Positions 38,051-47,760 of a stretch of DNA of 64,000 nt are shown piece after piece. Position 1 is the first letter of the stretch; each line of letters begins with the position of its first letter. The stretch comes from Pseudomonas delhiensis (GTDB lineage Bacteria; Pseudomonadota; Gammaproteobacteria; Pseudomonadales; Pseudomonadaceae): NCBI RefSeq assembly GCF_900187975.1, contig NZ_FZPC01000025.1:54546-118545 (forward strand). Direction: 5' to 3'. The notes beneath the pieces were generated by a model, which saw only the letters and a list, made by a program, of their open reading frames with translations, was not told the DNA's origin and did not search any database. The translations under genes and the position numbers were made by a program.

Positions 38051-39318
38051 ATGGGCATTCACGTGATCAAGATGCCGGACATCGGGGAAGGCATCGCCGA
38101 AGTGGAACTGGTGGAATGGCACATCAAGGTCGGCGACGAGGTCCACGAGGACCAGGTGCTGGCCGAAGTGATGACCGACAAGGCCACCGTGGAAATCCCC
38201 TCGCCGGTTTCCGGCCGCATCCTCGCCCTGGGCGGCGAGCCCGGCCAGGTCATGGCCGTGGGCGGCGAACTGGTGCGCCTGGAAGTGGAAGGCGCCGGCA
38301 ACCACCGCGAAGCCGCGGCCAAGCCCCATGAAAGCGCGCCCGCCGCAGAACCCGAAGCAAAAGCCCAGCCGACCAAGGAAGCCCCCCGGGCCGAGGTGAA
38401 GGCAGCCCCCGCGCCACGCCCCGCTGCCGCCACGCCGGCCCCGCGCCGCGCCCCCGGCGAGAAACCGCTGGCCTCCCCGGCGGTGCGCCAGCGCGCCCGC
38501 GACCTGGGCGTCGAGCTGCAGTTCGTGCAGGGCAGCGGCCCGGCCGGGCGCATCCTGCATGACGACCTCGACCAGTACCTGGCCCACGGCGGCGCGGTGG
38601 TCGCCTCCGGCTACGCCGCGCGCCACGACGAGCAGCAGATCCAGGTCATCGGCCTGCGCCGCAGGATCGCCCAGAAGATGGCCGAGGCCAAGCGGCGCAT
38701 CCCGCACTTCAGCTACGTCGAGGAAATCGACGTCACCGACCTGGAAGCGCTGCGCGTACACCTCAACGCCAGGTACGCCGCCAGCCGCGGCAAGCTCACC
38801 CTGCTGCCCTTCATCGCCCGCGCCATGGTGGTGGCCCTGCGCGAGTTCCCGCAGCTCAACGCCCGCTACGACGACGAGGCCGAGGTCATCACCCGCTACG
38901 GCGCGGTGCACCTGGGCGTGGCCACCCAGAGCGACAGCGGCCTGATGGTGCCGGTGCTGCGCAACGCCGAATCCCGCGACCTCTGGGGCAACGCCGCGGA
39001 AGTGGCGCGCCTGGCCGAGGCCGCGCGCCACGGCAAGGCCAGCCGCGAGGAACTCTCCGGCTCGACCATCACCCTGAGCAGCCTCGGTGCCCTGGGCGGC
39101 ATCGTCAGCACGCCGGTGATCAACCACCCGGAAGTGGCCATCGTCGGCGTCAACCGCATGGTCGAGCGGCCCATGGTGGTCAACGGCCAGATCGTGGTGC
39201 GCAAGATGATGAACCTGTCCTCCTCCTTCGACCACCGGGTGGTCGACGGCATGGACGCGGCGGCCTTCATCCAGGCCGTGCGCGCCCTGCTCGAACACCC
39301 CGCCACCCTGTTCCTGGA

Positions 39319-39322
<4 letters not shown>
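38051..39322 (+). CDS. bkdB: Branched-chain dehydrogenase E2, lipoamide acyltransferase
   Basis: A 423-residue E2 with an N-terminal lipoyl domain (lipoyl-lysine Lys44 in [10 protein letters not shown]), an Ala/Pro/Glu-rich linker (about 85-140), a peripheral-subunit-binding domain ([18 protein letters not shown] to LDQYL, 138-178) and the catalytic domain ending with [14 protein letters not shown] containing the acyltransferase histidine. It makes isobutyryl-, isovaleryl- or 2-methylbutyryl-CoA. The gene begins at the base after the bkdA2 stop and overlaps lpdV by four bases. Confidence 0.97.
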
Positions 39323-40734
<1,412 letters not shown>

Positions 40735-40763
40735 GCCCCAGGGTATCCCGCAGACGCCCAACG

Positions 40764-40791
40764 GCCCCCTCTCCCTTCGGGGAGAGGGGGC
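40764..40791. terminator. Terminator-like hairpin after lpdV
   Basis: GCCCCCTCTCCC TTCG GGGAGAGGGGGC is a perfect 12-bp stem closed by a stable TTCG tetraloop, 30 bases after the lpdV stop. It resembles one arm of the pyrimidine-rich repeat family seen elsewhere. CTTGT follows, a weak U-tract. Confidence 0.6.
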
Positions 40792-40862
40792 TTGTCCGTG
40801 CAGCGGAGAAGTCTGATGTTAGCTGGTAACGCCGCTCGACCGGGGACGCCCAAGTGCCTTTA

Positions 40863-41165
40863 TCAGAGAATCGCCTGCAAACCCTTGTCGGCAATGACAT
40901 TGAGCAGTTTGAGCGCAGGCCCCGTCGGATGGGTTTCGCCTTGCTCCCACTTGCGCACGGTCGAAGCAGTGGTGTGCAGGTGAAGCGCGAACACCGGCTG
41001 GCTGAATTTCAGCCCTTCGCGAAGGCGTTTGATGTCGGCAGCACTGAACTCCCGTACCGGCGGCGGGCAGATCGTGTCGAACTCGCGCATCGTCACCTTG
41101 CTGATCGCGCCCGCCTCATGGAGAACAGCCAGGTCGCCACGTAGCGACTCAATGATCTTGCTCAC
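40863..41165 (-). CDS. HTH antitoxin-like regulator (HigA/NadS type), apparently orphan
   Basis: A 100-residue protein with a C-terminal XRE-type helix-turn-helix (residues 40-95: LREGLKFSQPVFALHLHTT, STVRKWEQGETHPTGPALKLL) and an N-terminal MREFDTICPPPVREFSAADI region as in NadS/HigA2 antitoxins. It begins with GTG, with GGAGG six bases upstream. No RelE/HigB-like toxin frame lies on either side, so the pair looks incomplete or the protein is a stand-alone regulator. Confidence 0.75.
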   Translation of the reverse strand: MSKIIESLRGDLAVLHEAGAISKVTMREFDTICPPPVREFSAADIKRLREGLKFSQPVFALHLHTTASTVRKWEQGETHPTGPALKLLNVIADKGLQAIL

Positions 41166-41510
41166 AATGCACCTCCACTAATACTTGTGCCTAGCCGCCG
41201 TGGTGCCCGCCATAAGTCATGACGGCCGAACCCTAGCGAGAGCAACTCGGGGGCAACAATCCGAAGTAGCGCAGACTCACGCCCGAGCGTTCCCGGTTTT
41301 CAGAGAAGACGGGAAACCTCTGTAGGAGCGAGCTTGCTCGCGAACAGCGGTGCCAAGCCTTGCTCCGGAGTGGAGCCGAAGTCCGTAACCCTCTCCCCAG
41401 CCCTCGGCTGCGCGCCCCGATGAATGATGGGTATCGCTTCGCCCCCCGGCCGATTATCGACCAGTAGTTACTCCCGACAGCTTGCCTTCTCTCCGCCCCA
41501 AACAAGATTA
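41166..41510. repeat. Intergenic region with degenerate repeats
   Basis: No gene. A REP copy lies at 41323-41345 (GTAGGAGCGAG, CTTGCTCGCGAA), followed by a decayed pyrimidine-rich element (41385-41420, CCCTCTCCCCAGCCCTCGG). From 41440 the composition falls in GC and should contain the promoter of the following FAD gene. Confidence 0.55.
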
Positions 41511-41525
41511 TGGAACCAGGTTCCA
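41511..41525. promoter_or_regulatory. 15-bp palindrome, candidate IclR-family operator
   Basis: TGGAACCAGGTTCCA is a perfect dyad 27 bp before the FAD-gene start. Its form equals the IclR-type TGGAA-N5-TTCCA consensus. A near copy is found at 62423, between the Gfo/Idh gene and an IclR gene. AACAAGAT before it and AAAAACAATC after it are A-rich, Crc-like stretches. Confidence 0.6.
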
Positions 41526-41552
41526 AAAACAATCTCGCGGAGTCCCCTGCCC

Positions 41553-43322
41553 ATGTCCCCTGCCTCGAACCTCCCACCCACCGATTGCGACCTCCTGGTG
41601 GTCGGCTCCGGCGCCGCCGGCCTGGCCGCCGCGGTCACTGCCGCCTGGCATGGCCAGAAGGTCATCCTGGTGGAGAAGGAAGCGGTGTTCGGCGGCGCCA
41701 CCGCCTGGTCCGGCGGCTGGGCCTGGGTGCCGCGCAACCCGCTGGCGCGCCGCGCCGGCATCGTCGAGGACATCGAGCAGCCGCGCACCTACCTGCGCAA
41801 CGAGCTGGGCGAGCACTACGACGCCGCGCGGGTGGACGCCTTCCTCGAAGCCGCGCCGCACATGGTGGCCTTCTTCGAGCAGCACACCCGTCTGCAGTTC
41901 GCCGACGGCAACGGCATCCCCGACATGCATGGCGACACTCCCGGCGCCGCCACCGGCGGGCACCAGGTGATAGCCGCGCCCTACGACGCCCGCGAGGTCG
42001 GCGACCTGCTGCCGCGCCTGCGCAGGACAATGCGCGAAACCTCCTTCCTCGGCATGCCGATCATGGCCGGCGCCGACCTGGCCGCCTTCCTCAACATGAC
42101 CCGCTCGCCCCGCGCCTTCGTCCACGTGGCCAGGCGCGTGCTCGCCCACTTCTACCACCTGGCCCGCTACGGCCGTGCCATGCACCTGGTCAACGGCGTG
42201 GCCCTGGTGGCGCGCCTGGCCAGGTCGGCCGAGGACCTGGGCGTGCGCCTGATGGAATCCTGCCCGGCCAGGCGCCTGCTGCTGGAGGACGGCGCCGTGC
42301 GCGGCGCAGTGGTGCAGACGCCGCGCGGCGAACTGGAAATCCGCGCCAAAGCCGTGGTGCTGGCGGCCGGCGGCTTCCCCAACGACGCCGAGCGCCGCCG
42401 CCAGCTGTTCCCCCGCGACGCCAGCGGCCACGACAACCTGGCCCTGCCGCCGGAATCCTGCTCCGGCGACGGCCTGCGCCTGGGCGAAGCCGCCGGCGGC
42501 AGCGTCGAGACGAACCTGCGCTCGCCGGTGGCCTGGGCCCCGGTGTCGAAGGTGGCGCACCGCGACGGCAGCGTCGGCCACTTCCCGCACATCATCGAGC
42601 GCGGCAAGCCCGGAATCATCGGCGTGCTGGCCAACGGCAGGCGCTTCGTCAACGAGGCCCACGGCTACTACGACTACGTCAGCGCGATGATCGCTGCCCT
42701 GCCGGAAGACCAGGAAGCCTGCTCCTGGCTGGTCTGCGACCACCGCTTCCTGCGCCGCTACGGCCTGGGCTACGTGCGCCCGGCGCCGCTGCCCATCGGC
42801 GCGCACCTGCGCAGCGGCTACCTCAGGCGCGGCGCGACCATCGAGCAACTGGCACAGGTCTGCGGCATCGACCCGCAGGGCCTGGCCGCCACCGTCGCCG
42901 AGTACAACCGCCACGCCCGCAACGGCGAGGACCCGGCCTTCGGCCGCGGCAGCACGGCCTTCAACCGCAAGCAGGGCGATGCGGCCAACCCCGGCCCCAA
43001 CCCGTGCGTCGCCCCCATCGAGCACGGCCCCTTCTACGCGGTCAAAGTGCAACCCGGCTGCTTCGGCACCTTCGCCGGGCTGAAGACCGACGGCCAGGCC
43101 CGCGTACTCGGCGCCGACGGTGAGCCCATCCCCGGCCTGTACGCCGCCGGCACCGACATGGCCAGCGTGTTCGGCGGCCACTACCCCTCCGGCGGCATCA
43201 ACCTCGGCCCGGCGCTGACCTTCGGCTACGTCGCCGGCCGCCATGCCGCCGGCGCCCACGACTACGAACCCCAAGCAGGAGCCACCCCATGCAAGCACGC
43301 ATCCGCAACCGCCACGGCCTGA
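41553..43322 (+). CDS. FAD-dependent dehydrogenase, ketosteroid-dehydrogenase-like (1 of 3)
   Basis: A 589-residue flavoprotein of the fumarate reductase / 3-oxosteroid-delta1-dehydrogenase superfamily. The N-terminal FAD motif is VVGSGAAGLAAAVTAAWHG, followed by GGATAWSGGWAWVPRNPL; the C-terminal motif GGHYPSGGINLGPALTFGY contains the Tyr-Pro...Gly segment that in KstD enzymes polarises the substrate carbonyl. Such enzymes introduce double bonds next to a ketone. The substrate is unknown; context suggests a cyclic oxo acid. The start at 41553 has GCGGAG upstream. Its last 34 bases overlap the aldo/keto reductase gene, so they form an operon. Confidence 0.82.
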   Translation: MSPASNLPPTDCDLLVVGSGAAGLAAAVTAAWHGQKVILVEKEAVFGGATAWSGGWAWVPRNPLARRAGIVEDIEQPRTYLRNELGEHYDAARVDAFLEAAPHMVAFFEQHTRLQFADGNGIPDMHGDTPGAATGGHQVIAAPYDAREVGDLLPRLRRTMRETSFLGMPIMAGADLAAFLNMTRSPRAFVHVARRVLAHFYHLARYGRAMHLVNGVALVARLARSAEDLGVRLMESCPARRLLLEDGAVRGAVVQTPRGELEIRAKAVVLAAGGFPNDAERRRQLFPRDASGHDNLALPPESCSGDGLRLGEAAGGSVETNLRSPVAWAPVSKVAHRDGSVGHFPHIIERGKPGIIGVLANGRRFVNEAHGYYDYVSAMIAALPEDQEACSWLVCDHRFLRRYGLGYVRPAPLPIGAHLRSGYLRRGATIEQLAQVCGIDPQGLAATVAEYNRHARNGEDPAFGRGSTAFNRKQGDAANPGPNPCVAPIEHGPFYAVKVQPGCFGTFAGLKTDGQARVLGADGEPIPGLYAAGTDMASVFGGHYPSGGINLGPALTFGYVAGRHAAGAHDYEPQAGATPCKHASATATA

Positions 43323-44128
43323 ACCTGCCCAGGCTCGGCCTGGGCACCTGGCCGATGACCGGCGCCGAGTGCACCGCCGCCGTGCTCCAGGCCCTGGAGC
43401 TGGGCTACCGGCACATCGACACGGCAGCCGGCTACCACAACGAGGATGCCGTCGGCCAGGCGCTGGCCGACAGCGCCCTGCCCCGCGAGGACATCCACGT
43501 CACCAGCAAGGTCTGGTGGGACCGCCTGGCCCCGGCCGACCTCGCCCAGTCCCTGGACGACAGCCTGCGCGCGCTGCGCAGCGACTACCTGGACCTGTTC
43601 ATGATCCACTGGCCGGGCCGCAACGGCAGCCTGGCCGGCGACGACCTCAAGCGCAGCGTCGAGGCCCTGGTGGCCGCCCGCGACAGCGGCAAGGCGCGCG
43701 CCATCGGCGTGGCCAACTTCCCCCTGGCGCTGCTGCGCGAGACCGTGGAAACCCTGGGCGCGCCGCTGGCGGCCATCCAGGTGGAGTACCACCTGATGCT
43801 CGACCAGCAGCCACTGCTGGACTACGCCCGCGCCCACGACATGGCCCTCACCGCCTACACCCCGCTGGGCCGCGGGCGCATGCTGGAAGAGCCGGCGATC
43901 CAGGCCATCGCCCGGCGCCACGGCGTGCTGCCCAGCCAGGTGGCCCTGGCCTGGCTGCTGGAGCAGGACGGCGTGGCCGCCATTCCCAAGGCCGCCAGCC
44001 TGGCCAACCAGAGCTCCAACCTCGCCGCCCTCGACCTGCGCCTGGACGACGAGGACCGCGCGCAGATCGCCGCCCTGCCGAAGAACGTCCGCCTGGTCAG
44101 CCCGGAATTCGCCCCGCAATGGGACTGA
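43289..44128 (+). CDS. Aldo/keto reductase
   Basis: A 279-residue (beta/alpha)8 NADPH reductase with the full catalytic tetrad: Asp44 and Tyr49 in HIDTAAGYHNE, Lys74 in VTSKVWW and His107 in FMIHWPG. The C-terminal cofactor loop is IPKAASLANQSSNLAAL. It resembles 2,5-diketo-gluconate reductase B (DkgB)-type enzymes. The gene starts inside the end of the FAD dehydrogenase gene, so it likely reduces or reoxidises a carbonyl of the same cyclic substrate. Confidence 0.85.
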   Translation: MQARIRNRHGLNLPRLGLGTWPMTGAECTAAVLQALELGYRHIDTAAGYHNEDAVGQALADSALPREDIHVTSKVWWDRLAPADLAQSLDDSLRALRSDYLDLFMIHWPGRNGSLAGDDLKRSVEALVAARDSGKARAIGVANFPLALLRETVETLGAPLAAIQVEYHLMLDQQPLLDYARAHDMALTAYTPLGRGRMLEEPAIQAIARRHGVLPSQVALAWLLEQDGVAAIPKAASLANQSSNLAALDLRLDDEDRAQIAALPKNVRLVSPEFAPQWD

Positions 44129-44321
44129 CCGTTCGCTGATCGCACACTTCCGCGCTCCCCTCCTTCCGTCCGGCCCGGCCAGAAACCGCGCCGGGCCTTG
44201 CCGCGCCTGGCTTCCAGGGCTTTCGACAGGCGTCGCGGGGGTCGATTGACGAAAGTAACTGCTTAGTACATTTTCTGATGACCGCACTCCAGCGGCGACA
44301 AGACCTACAAGAGACACCCGC
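44129..44321 (+). promoter_or_regulatory. Promoter region of aroQ-aroE-like pair
   Basis: Contains GGTCGATTGACGAAA at 44240-44254, a weak match (11 of 15) to the PcaR-like box discussed for 55192 and 63437, followed by AGTAACTGCTTAGTAC at 44254-44269. The latter resembles the AACCAGTTAGT motif in front of quiC. ACAAGACCTACAAGAGACA near 44298-44316 is a possible Crc-binding A-rich stretch covering the ribosome site. Confidence 0.4.
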
Positions 44322-44762
44322 ATGCCCCTCCCGATCCTGATCCTCAACGGCCCCAACCTGAACCTGCTCGGCACCCGCGAACCAGCCACCTACGGCCATG
44401 AGACGCTGGCCGACGTCGAGGCGCTGTGCCACGCCCGCGCCAACGAACTGGGCCTGCAGGTGGACTTCAAGCAGACCAACCACGAGGGCCAGTTGATCGA
44501 CTGGATCCACGAGGCCCGCGGCCGTTGCGCCGGCATCGTCATCAACCCGGCGGCCTGGACGCACACCTCGGTGGCCATCCGCGACGCCCTCGCCGCCGTG
44601 GAGCTGCCGGTGATCGAAGTGCACCTGTCCAACGTGCACAAGCGCGAGGAATTCCGCCACCACTCCTTCGTCTCGGGCATCGCCGTGGGCGTGCTGGCCG
44701 GCTTCGGCAGCAACGGCTACCGCCTGGCCCTCGACCACTTCGCCCACCTGCAGCGGGGTTGA
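44322..44762 (+). CDS. aroQ: Type II 3-dehydroquinate dehydratase
   Basis: A 146-residue type II dehydroquinase. The start [21 protein letters not shown] contains the catalytic tyrosine Tyr24; ATWH-type partners appear as [16 protein letters not shown] and the histidine motif [18 protein letters not shown]. It interconverts 3-dehydroquinate and 3-dehydroshikimate. Its place with QuiC and shikimate-dehydrogenase-like genes, rather than with accB as the biosynthetic copy, marks it as the catabolic paralogue. Confidence 0.93.
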   Translation: MPLPILILNGPNLNLLGTREPATYGHETLADVEALCHARANELGLQVDFKQTNHEGQLIDWIHEARGRCAGIVINPAAWTHTSVAIRDALAAVELPVIEVHLSNVHKREEFRHHSFVSGIAVGVLAGFGSNGYRLALDHFAHLQRG

Positions 44763-44766
44763 CGCC

Positions 44767-45618
44767 ATGAGCCAGAAAGCCTCCATCCTCGCCGGCCTGA
44801 TCGGCGCCGGCATCCAGGCCTCGCGCACCCCCGCCCTGCACGAGCACGAAGGCGACGCCCAGGGCCTGCGTTATCTGTACCGGCTGATCGACCTGGACCA
44901 GTTGAAGCTGAACCTGGACGCCCTGCCCGAACTGCTCGACGGCGCCCAGCGCCTGGGCTTCACCGGGCTGAACATCACCTTCCCGTGCAAGCAGGCGATC
45001 ATCCCGCTGCTGGACGAGCTGTCCGAGGAAGCGCGCGGCATAGGCGCGGTGAACACCGTGGTGCTGAAGGACGGCAAGCGCGTCGGCCACAACACCGACT
45101 GCCTGGGCTTCGCCGAAGGCTTCCGGCGCGGCCTGGCGGACGTGAAGCGCAACCGCGTGGTGCAACTGGGTGCCGGCGGTGCTGGCGCGGCGGTAGCCCA
45201 CGCACTGCTCAGCGAAGGCGTGGAACAACTGAGCGTCTACGAGGTGGACGCCAGCCGCGCCCAGGCCCTGGTGGACAACCTCAACGCCCACTTCGGCAAC
45301 GGCCGCGCCCTGCTCTGCGAGGACCTGCCGGCCGCCATGGCGGTGGCCGACGGCCTGGTCAACACCACCCCGGTGGGCATGGCCAAGCTGCCCGGCACGC
45401 CGTTGCCGGTGGAGCTGCTGCGCGCCGAGCTGTGGGTGGCGGAGATCATCTACTTCCCGCTGGAAACCGAACTGCTGCGCCATGCCCGCAGCCTCGGCTG
45501 CCGCACCCTCGACGGCGGCACCATGGCGGTGTTCCAGGCGGTGAAGGCCTTCGAACTCTTCAGCGGCCGCCCGGCCGATGCACAGCGCATGCAGGCCCAC
45601 TTCCGCAGCCTGGATTGA
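44767..45618 (+). CDS. Shikimate/quinate dehydrogenase-like protein (AroE family), copy 1
   Basis: A 283-residue AroE-family enzyme. Catalytic Lys75 (NITFPCKQAI) and Asp111 (GHNTDCLGF) are present, and the NAD(P) motif is QLGAGGAGAAVAHAL. The usual SxS substrate motif reads S-R-T (QASRTPALHE), as in YdiB/RifI-like quinate or aminoshikimate-type dehydrogenases, so the substrate may be quinate or another hydroaromatic acid. GVNTTPVGMAK-type region also fits. It starts 4 bases after aroQ, so both are in one operon. Confidence 0.87.
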   Translation: MSQKASILAGLIGAGIQASRTPALHEHEGDAQGLRYLYRLIDLDQLKLNLDALPELLDGAQRLGFTGLNITFPCKQAIIPLLDELSEEARGIGAVNTVVLKDGKRVGHNTDCLGFAEGFRRGLADVKRNRVVQLGAGGAGAAVAHALLSEGVEQLSVYEVDASRAQALVDNLNAHFGNGRALLCEDLPAAMAVADGLVNTTPVGMAKLPGTPLPVELLRAELWVAEIIYFPLETELLRHARSLGCRTLDGGTMAVFQAVKAFELFSGRPADAQRMQAHFRSLD

Positions 45619-46012
45619 GCGTAGGGCGTATGACCGTTCGCGGTTATACGCTGCTACACCTGGCGGAGCCCTGTTCTACAGCCAGCGGGCGCTCGACCAT
45701 GGTCAGGCGGCGGATAACGCGGAGCGTTATTCGCCCTACGCTCCTTGGGTCCATGGTGTTTGCGTTGAAGAGCGCCCTCTCCCTGAAGGGAGAGGGGACC
45801 GTTGGGCAGAGTTGGATGTCATGGTGTTAGCCGGCAATCTCGGCGATATCAGGCTGAAACCATCACTTATCTCGGCACGGACTAGCCCCCTCTCCCTTCA
45901 GGGCGGGGCGCGCAGCCGAGGGCTGGGGAGAGGGTTGCGGACGCCACCCCAGCTCCGGAGTCAAACCTGACGCCATTGTTCGCGAGCAAGCTCGCTCCTA
46001 CGAAAAGCGCCC
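45619..46012. repeat. Composite repeat block: REPIN, pyrimidine-rich element, REP
   Basis: No gene. In order: an inverted CGTAGGGCG-family pair (45620-45653 and 45708-45740), a CCCTCTCCC-GGGAGAGG hairpin (45775-45800), CTCGGCACGGACTAG at 45871-45885 with its purine-rich partner up to 45937, and an inverted GTAGGAGCGAG-type REP at 45979-46004. The second half is closely similar to 2237-2472. It lies between convergent genes. Confidence 0.7.
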
Positions 46013-46756
46013 CTATCCCTGCCAGTTCTCCCATAGCAGCTGCACCCCGGTCGCCAGCAGCCCCAGCCGCGCGATGCGGTAGAACCACAGATGGTTGACC
46101 TTGTCCTGCAGCCAGATGCCCAGCCACACGCCCAGCACCACGATGGGCGCCAGCAGCAGGCTGGTGCCCAGGTTGTGCCAGGTGAACTGGCCGAGCAGCG
46201 CGTAGGGCACCAGCTTGATGGCGTTGGTCAGCAGGAAGAAGCAGTTCACCGTGGCGATGTAGCGCACCTTCTCCAGTTGCTGCGGCAGCAGGTACATCAT
46301 CACCGGCGGGCCGCCGGCGTGGGCGACGAAACTGGTGAAGCCGGCGATGCCCGAGAGCACCACGCCCTTGCCTACCGCCGCCGGCTTCGGCTGGGCCGCG
46401 GCGCGGGACACCAGGGCGTTGAGCAGCACGAAGGCGATGGCGATGCCGCCGATCAGCAGGGCGATGAAGCGCTCGCTGAGCAGGCCGAAGCTCAGCGCGC
46501 CCACCGCCACGCCCAGCAGCGCGCCGGGCAGCATGATCTTCAGGTTGCGCACGTCCCACTTGCCGTAGAAGCGGCGCAGGCCGGTGACGTCGGCCATGCA
46601 GAGGATCGGCAGCATCAGCGCGGCGGCCTGGGTCGGCGGCATGGCCAGGGCCATCAGCGGCACGGCGATGCCGCCCAGGGCGCCGCCGAAGCCGCCCTTG
46701 GAGACGCCGGTGAGCAGCACGGCGGGGATCGCCACCAGGAGGAATTCGAGGGTCAT
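46013..46756 (-). CDS. TauE/SafE-family sulfite/anion exporter
   Basis: A 247-residue membrane protein with about eight helices in two halves. The family strings GVSKGGFGGALGGIAVPLMAL near the N-terminus and AGFTSFVAHAGGPPVMMYLLP in the middle are typical. TauE/SafE proteins move sulfite, sulfoacetate or small organic anions. It lies downstream of the IclR gene on the same strand (83 bp gap) and could be cotranscribed with it; export or import of an acid from this catabolic region is possible but not shown. Confidence 0.85.
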   Translation of the reverse strand: MTLEFLLVAIPAVLLTGVSKGGFGGALGGIAVPLMALAMPPTQAAALMLPILCMADVTGLRRFYGKWDVRNLKIMLPGALLGVAVGALSFGLLSERFIALLIGGIAIAFVLLNALVSRAAAQPKPAAVGKGVVLSGIAGFTSFVAHAGGPPVMMYLLPQQLEKVRYIATVNCFFLLTNAIKLVPYALLGQFTWHNLGTSLLLAPIVVLGVWLGIWLQDKVNHLWFYRIARLGLLATGVQLLWENWQG

Positions 46757-46839
46757 CGTGGAACTCGTCGGCAAGCGGAGCCGCCGATTATGCCGCGTCG
46801 GCGCGTCTGCGCCAGGCCTTTGGGGCGATCAGCACCCGC

Positions 46840-47610
46840 TCAGTCCAGCACCGGGCGCAGCAGCGCCTGGGCCTCGTACAGCGCCGGCAGGTAGCGCAGG
46901 CGCATCTCGTCCAGGCCCAGGCGCGAGGCGTGGGTGGTGATCGCCAGGCTGGCGCGCAGGCGCCCGCTGCGGTCCGGCAGCGGCACGCCGATCACCCGCA
47001 TGCCGATCTCGTACTCCTGGTCCACCAGGCAGTAGCCCTGCTGGGCGACCTTGGTTATTTCCGCCTTCAATGCCGCCAGGTCCGTCAGCGTATAGGGCGT
47101 CAGCGCCCGTGGCGGGTTGCGCTCGAAGTAGGCATCCAGCGCCTGCTCATCCAGCGCCGCCAGCCACAGGCGGCCGCTGGCGGTGCAGTACATGGGCACC
47201 CGCGAGCCGGGGCGGATCGACAGCGAGGCGATGTGGCTGTAGCGGCTTCGCACCACGTGGACGATCTCGTCGCCGTCGCGGGTGCCCACCGAGACGTGCT
47301 CCTGGGTCTGCCGCGCCACCTGCTCGACGATCGGCCGCAGCATGCGCGGCAGCTGCGCCGAGTCCACGTAGGCCTGGCCGATGCGCAGGGCCTTGGGCGT
47401 CAGCCAGTAGTGGCGGCTGTCGGTCTCGGCGAAGCCCTCGTGCACCAGCGTCAGCAGGAAGCGCCGCGCGGCACTGGGCGTGAGGCCCGACAGGCGCGCC
47501 GCCTCGGGCACGCTCAGGCGCGGGCGCTCGGCGCTGAACAGCTGCATCAGCGCCAGGCCCTTCTGCAGGCCGGCGATCAGGTCGCGGGGGTGGACGCCGG
47601 GGGTTTCCAA
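46840..47610 (-). CDS. IclR-family regulator, PcaR/PcaU-like
   Basis: A 256-residue IclR regulator. The N-terminal winged helix (residues 10-75) reads GLQKGLALMQLFSAERPRLS and LTPSAARRFLLTLVHEGF; the effector domain (85-250) has RSRYSHIASLSIRPGSRVPMY as in PcaR/PcaU/PobR regulators of protocatechuate and 4-hydroxybenzoate genes. The start is a TTG at 47610 with GGAG eight bases upstream; no ATG or GTG preserves the DNA-binding domain. It is divergent from an AroE-like operon, with two palindromes between. Confidence 0.87.
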   Translation of the reverse strand: METPGVHPRDLIAGLQKGLALMQLFSAERPRLSVPEAARLSGLTPSAARRFLLTLVHEGFAETDSRHYWLTPKALRIGQAYVDSAQLPRMLRPIVEQVARQTQEHVSVGTRDGDEIVHVVRSRYSHIASLSIRPGSRVPMYCTASGRLWLAALDEQALDAYFERNPPRALTPYTLTDLAALKAEITKVAQQGYCLVDQEYEIGMRVIGVPLPDRSGRLRASLAITTHASRLGLDEMRLRYLPALYEAQALLRPVLD

Positions 47611-47641
47611 GGTACGGGCTCCGGGTAATTCGGCCGAATAT

Positions 47642-47674
47642 TGCGATTATCGCATTACCACTGCGAATAGCGCA
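47642..47674. promoter_or_regulatory. Tandem palindromes, candidate IclR operators
   Basis: TGCGATTATCGCA (47642-47654) and TGCGAATAGCGCA (47662-47674) are two dyads exactly 20 bp apart, two helical turns, between the divergent IclR gene and the AroE-like gene. The reverse complement of the first contains CGATAATCGCA, the core of the PcaR site as I recall it from P. putida. A third, weaker half lies near 47690. Confidence 0.65.
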
Positions 47675-47760
47675 CTAAAGCGCCGTCAATCGCATTGAGC
47701 GCAAGAGCCCGCCGCCGCACCCTGGCCAGCAGAACAACGCCAAGAACCCTGGAGGTCAGC

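Noticed and set aside
40764..40791. Part of a mobile element only
   Set aside because: Although similar to the pyrimidine-rich repeats, the perfect TTCG hairpin directly after lpdV works best as a transcript-end structure.
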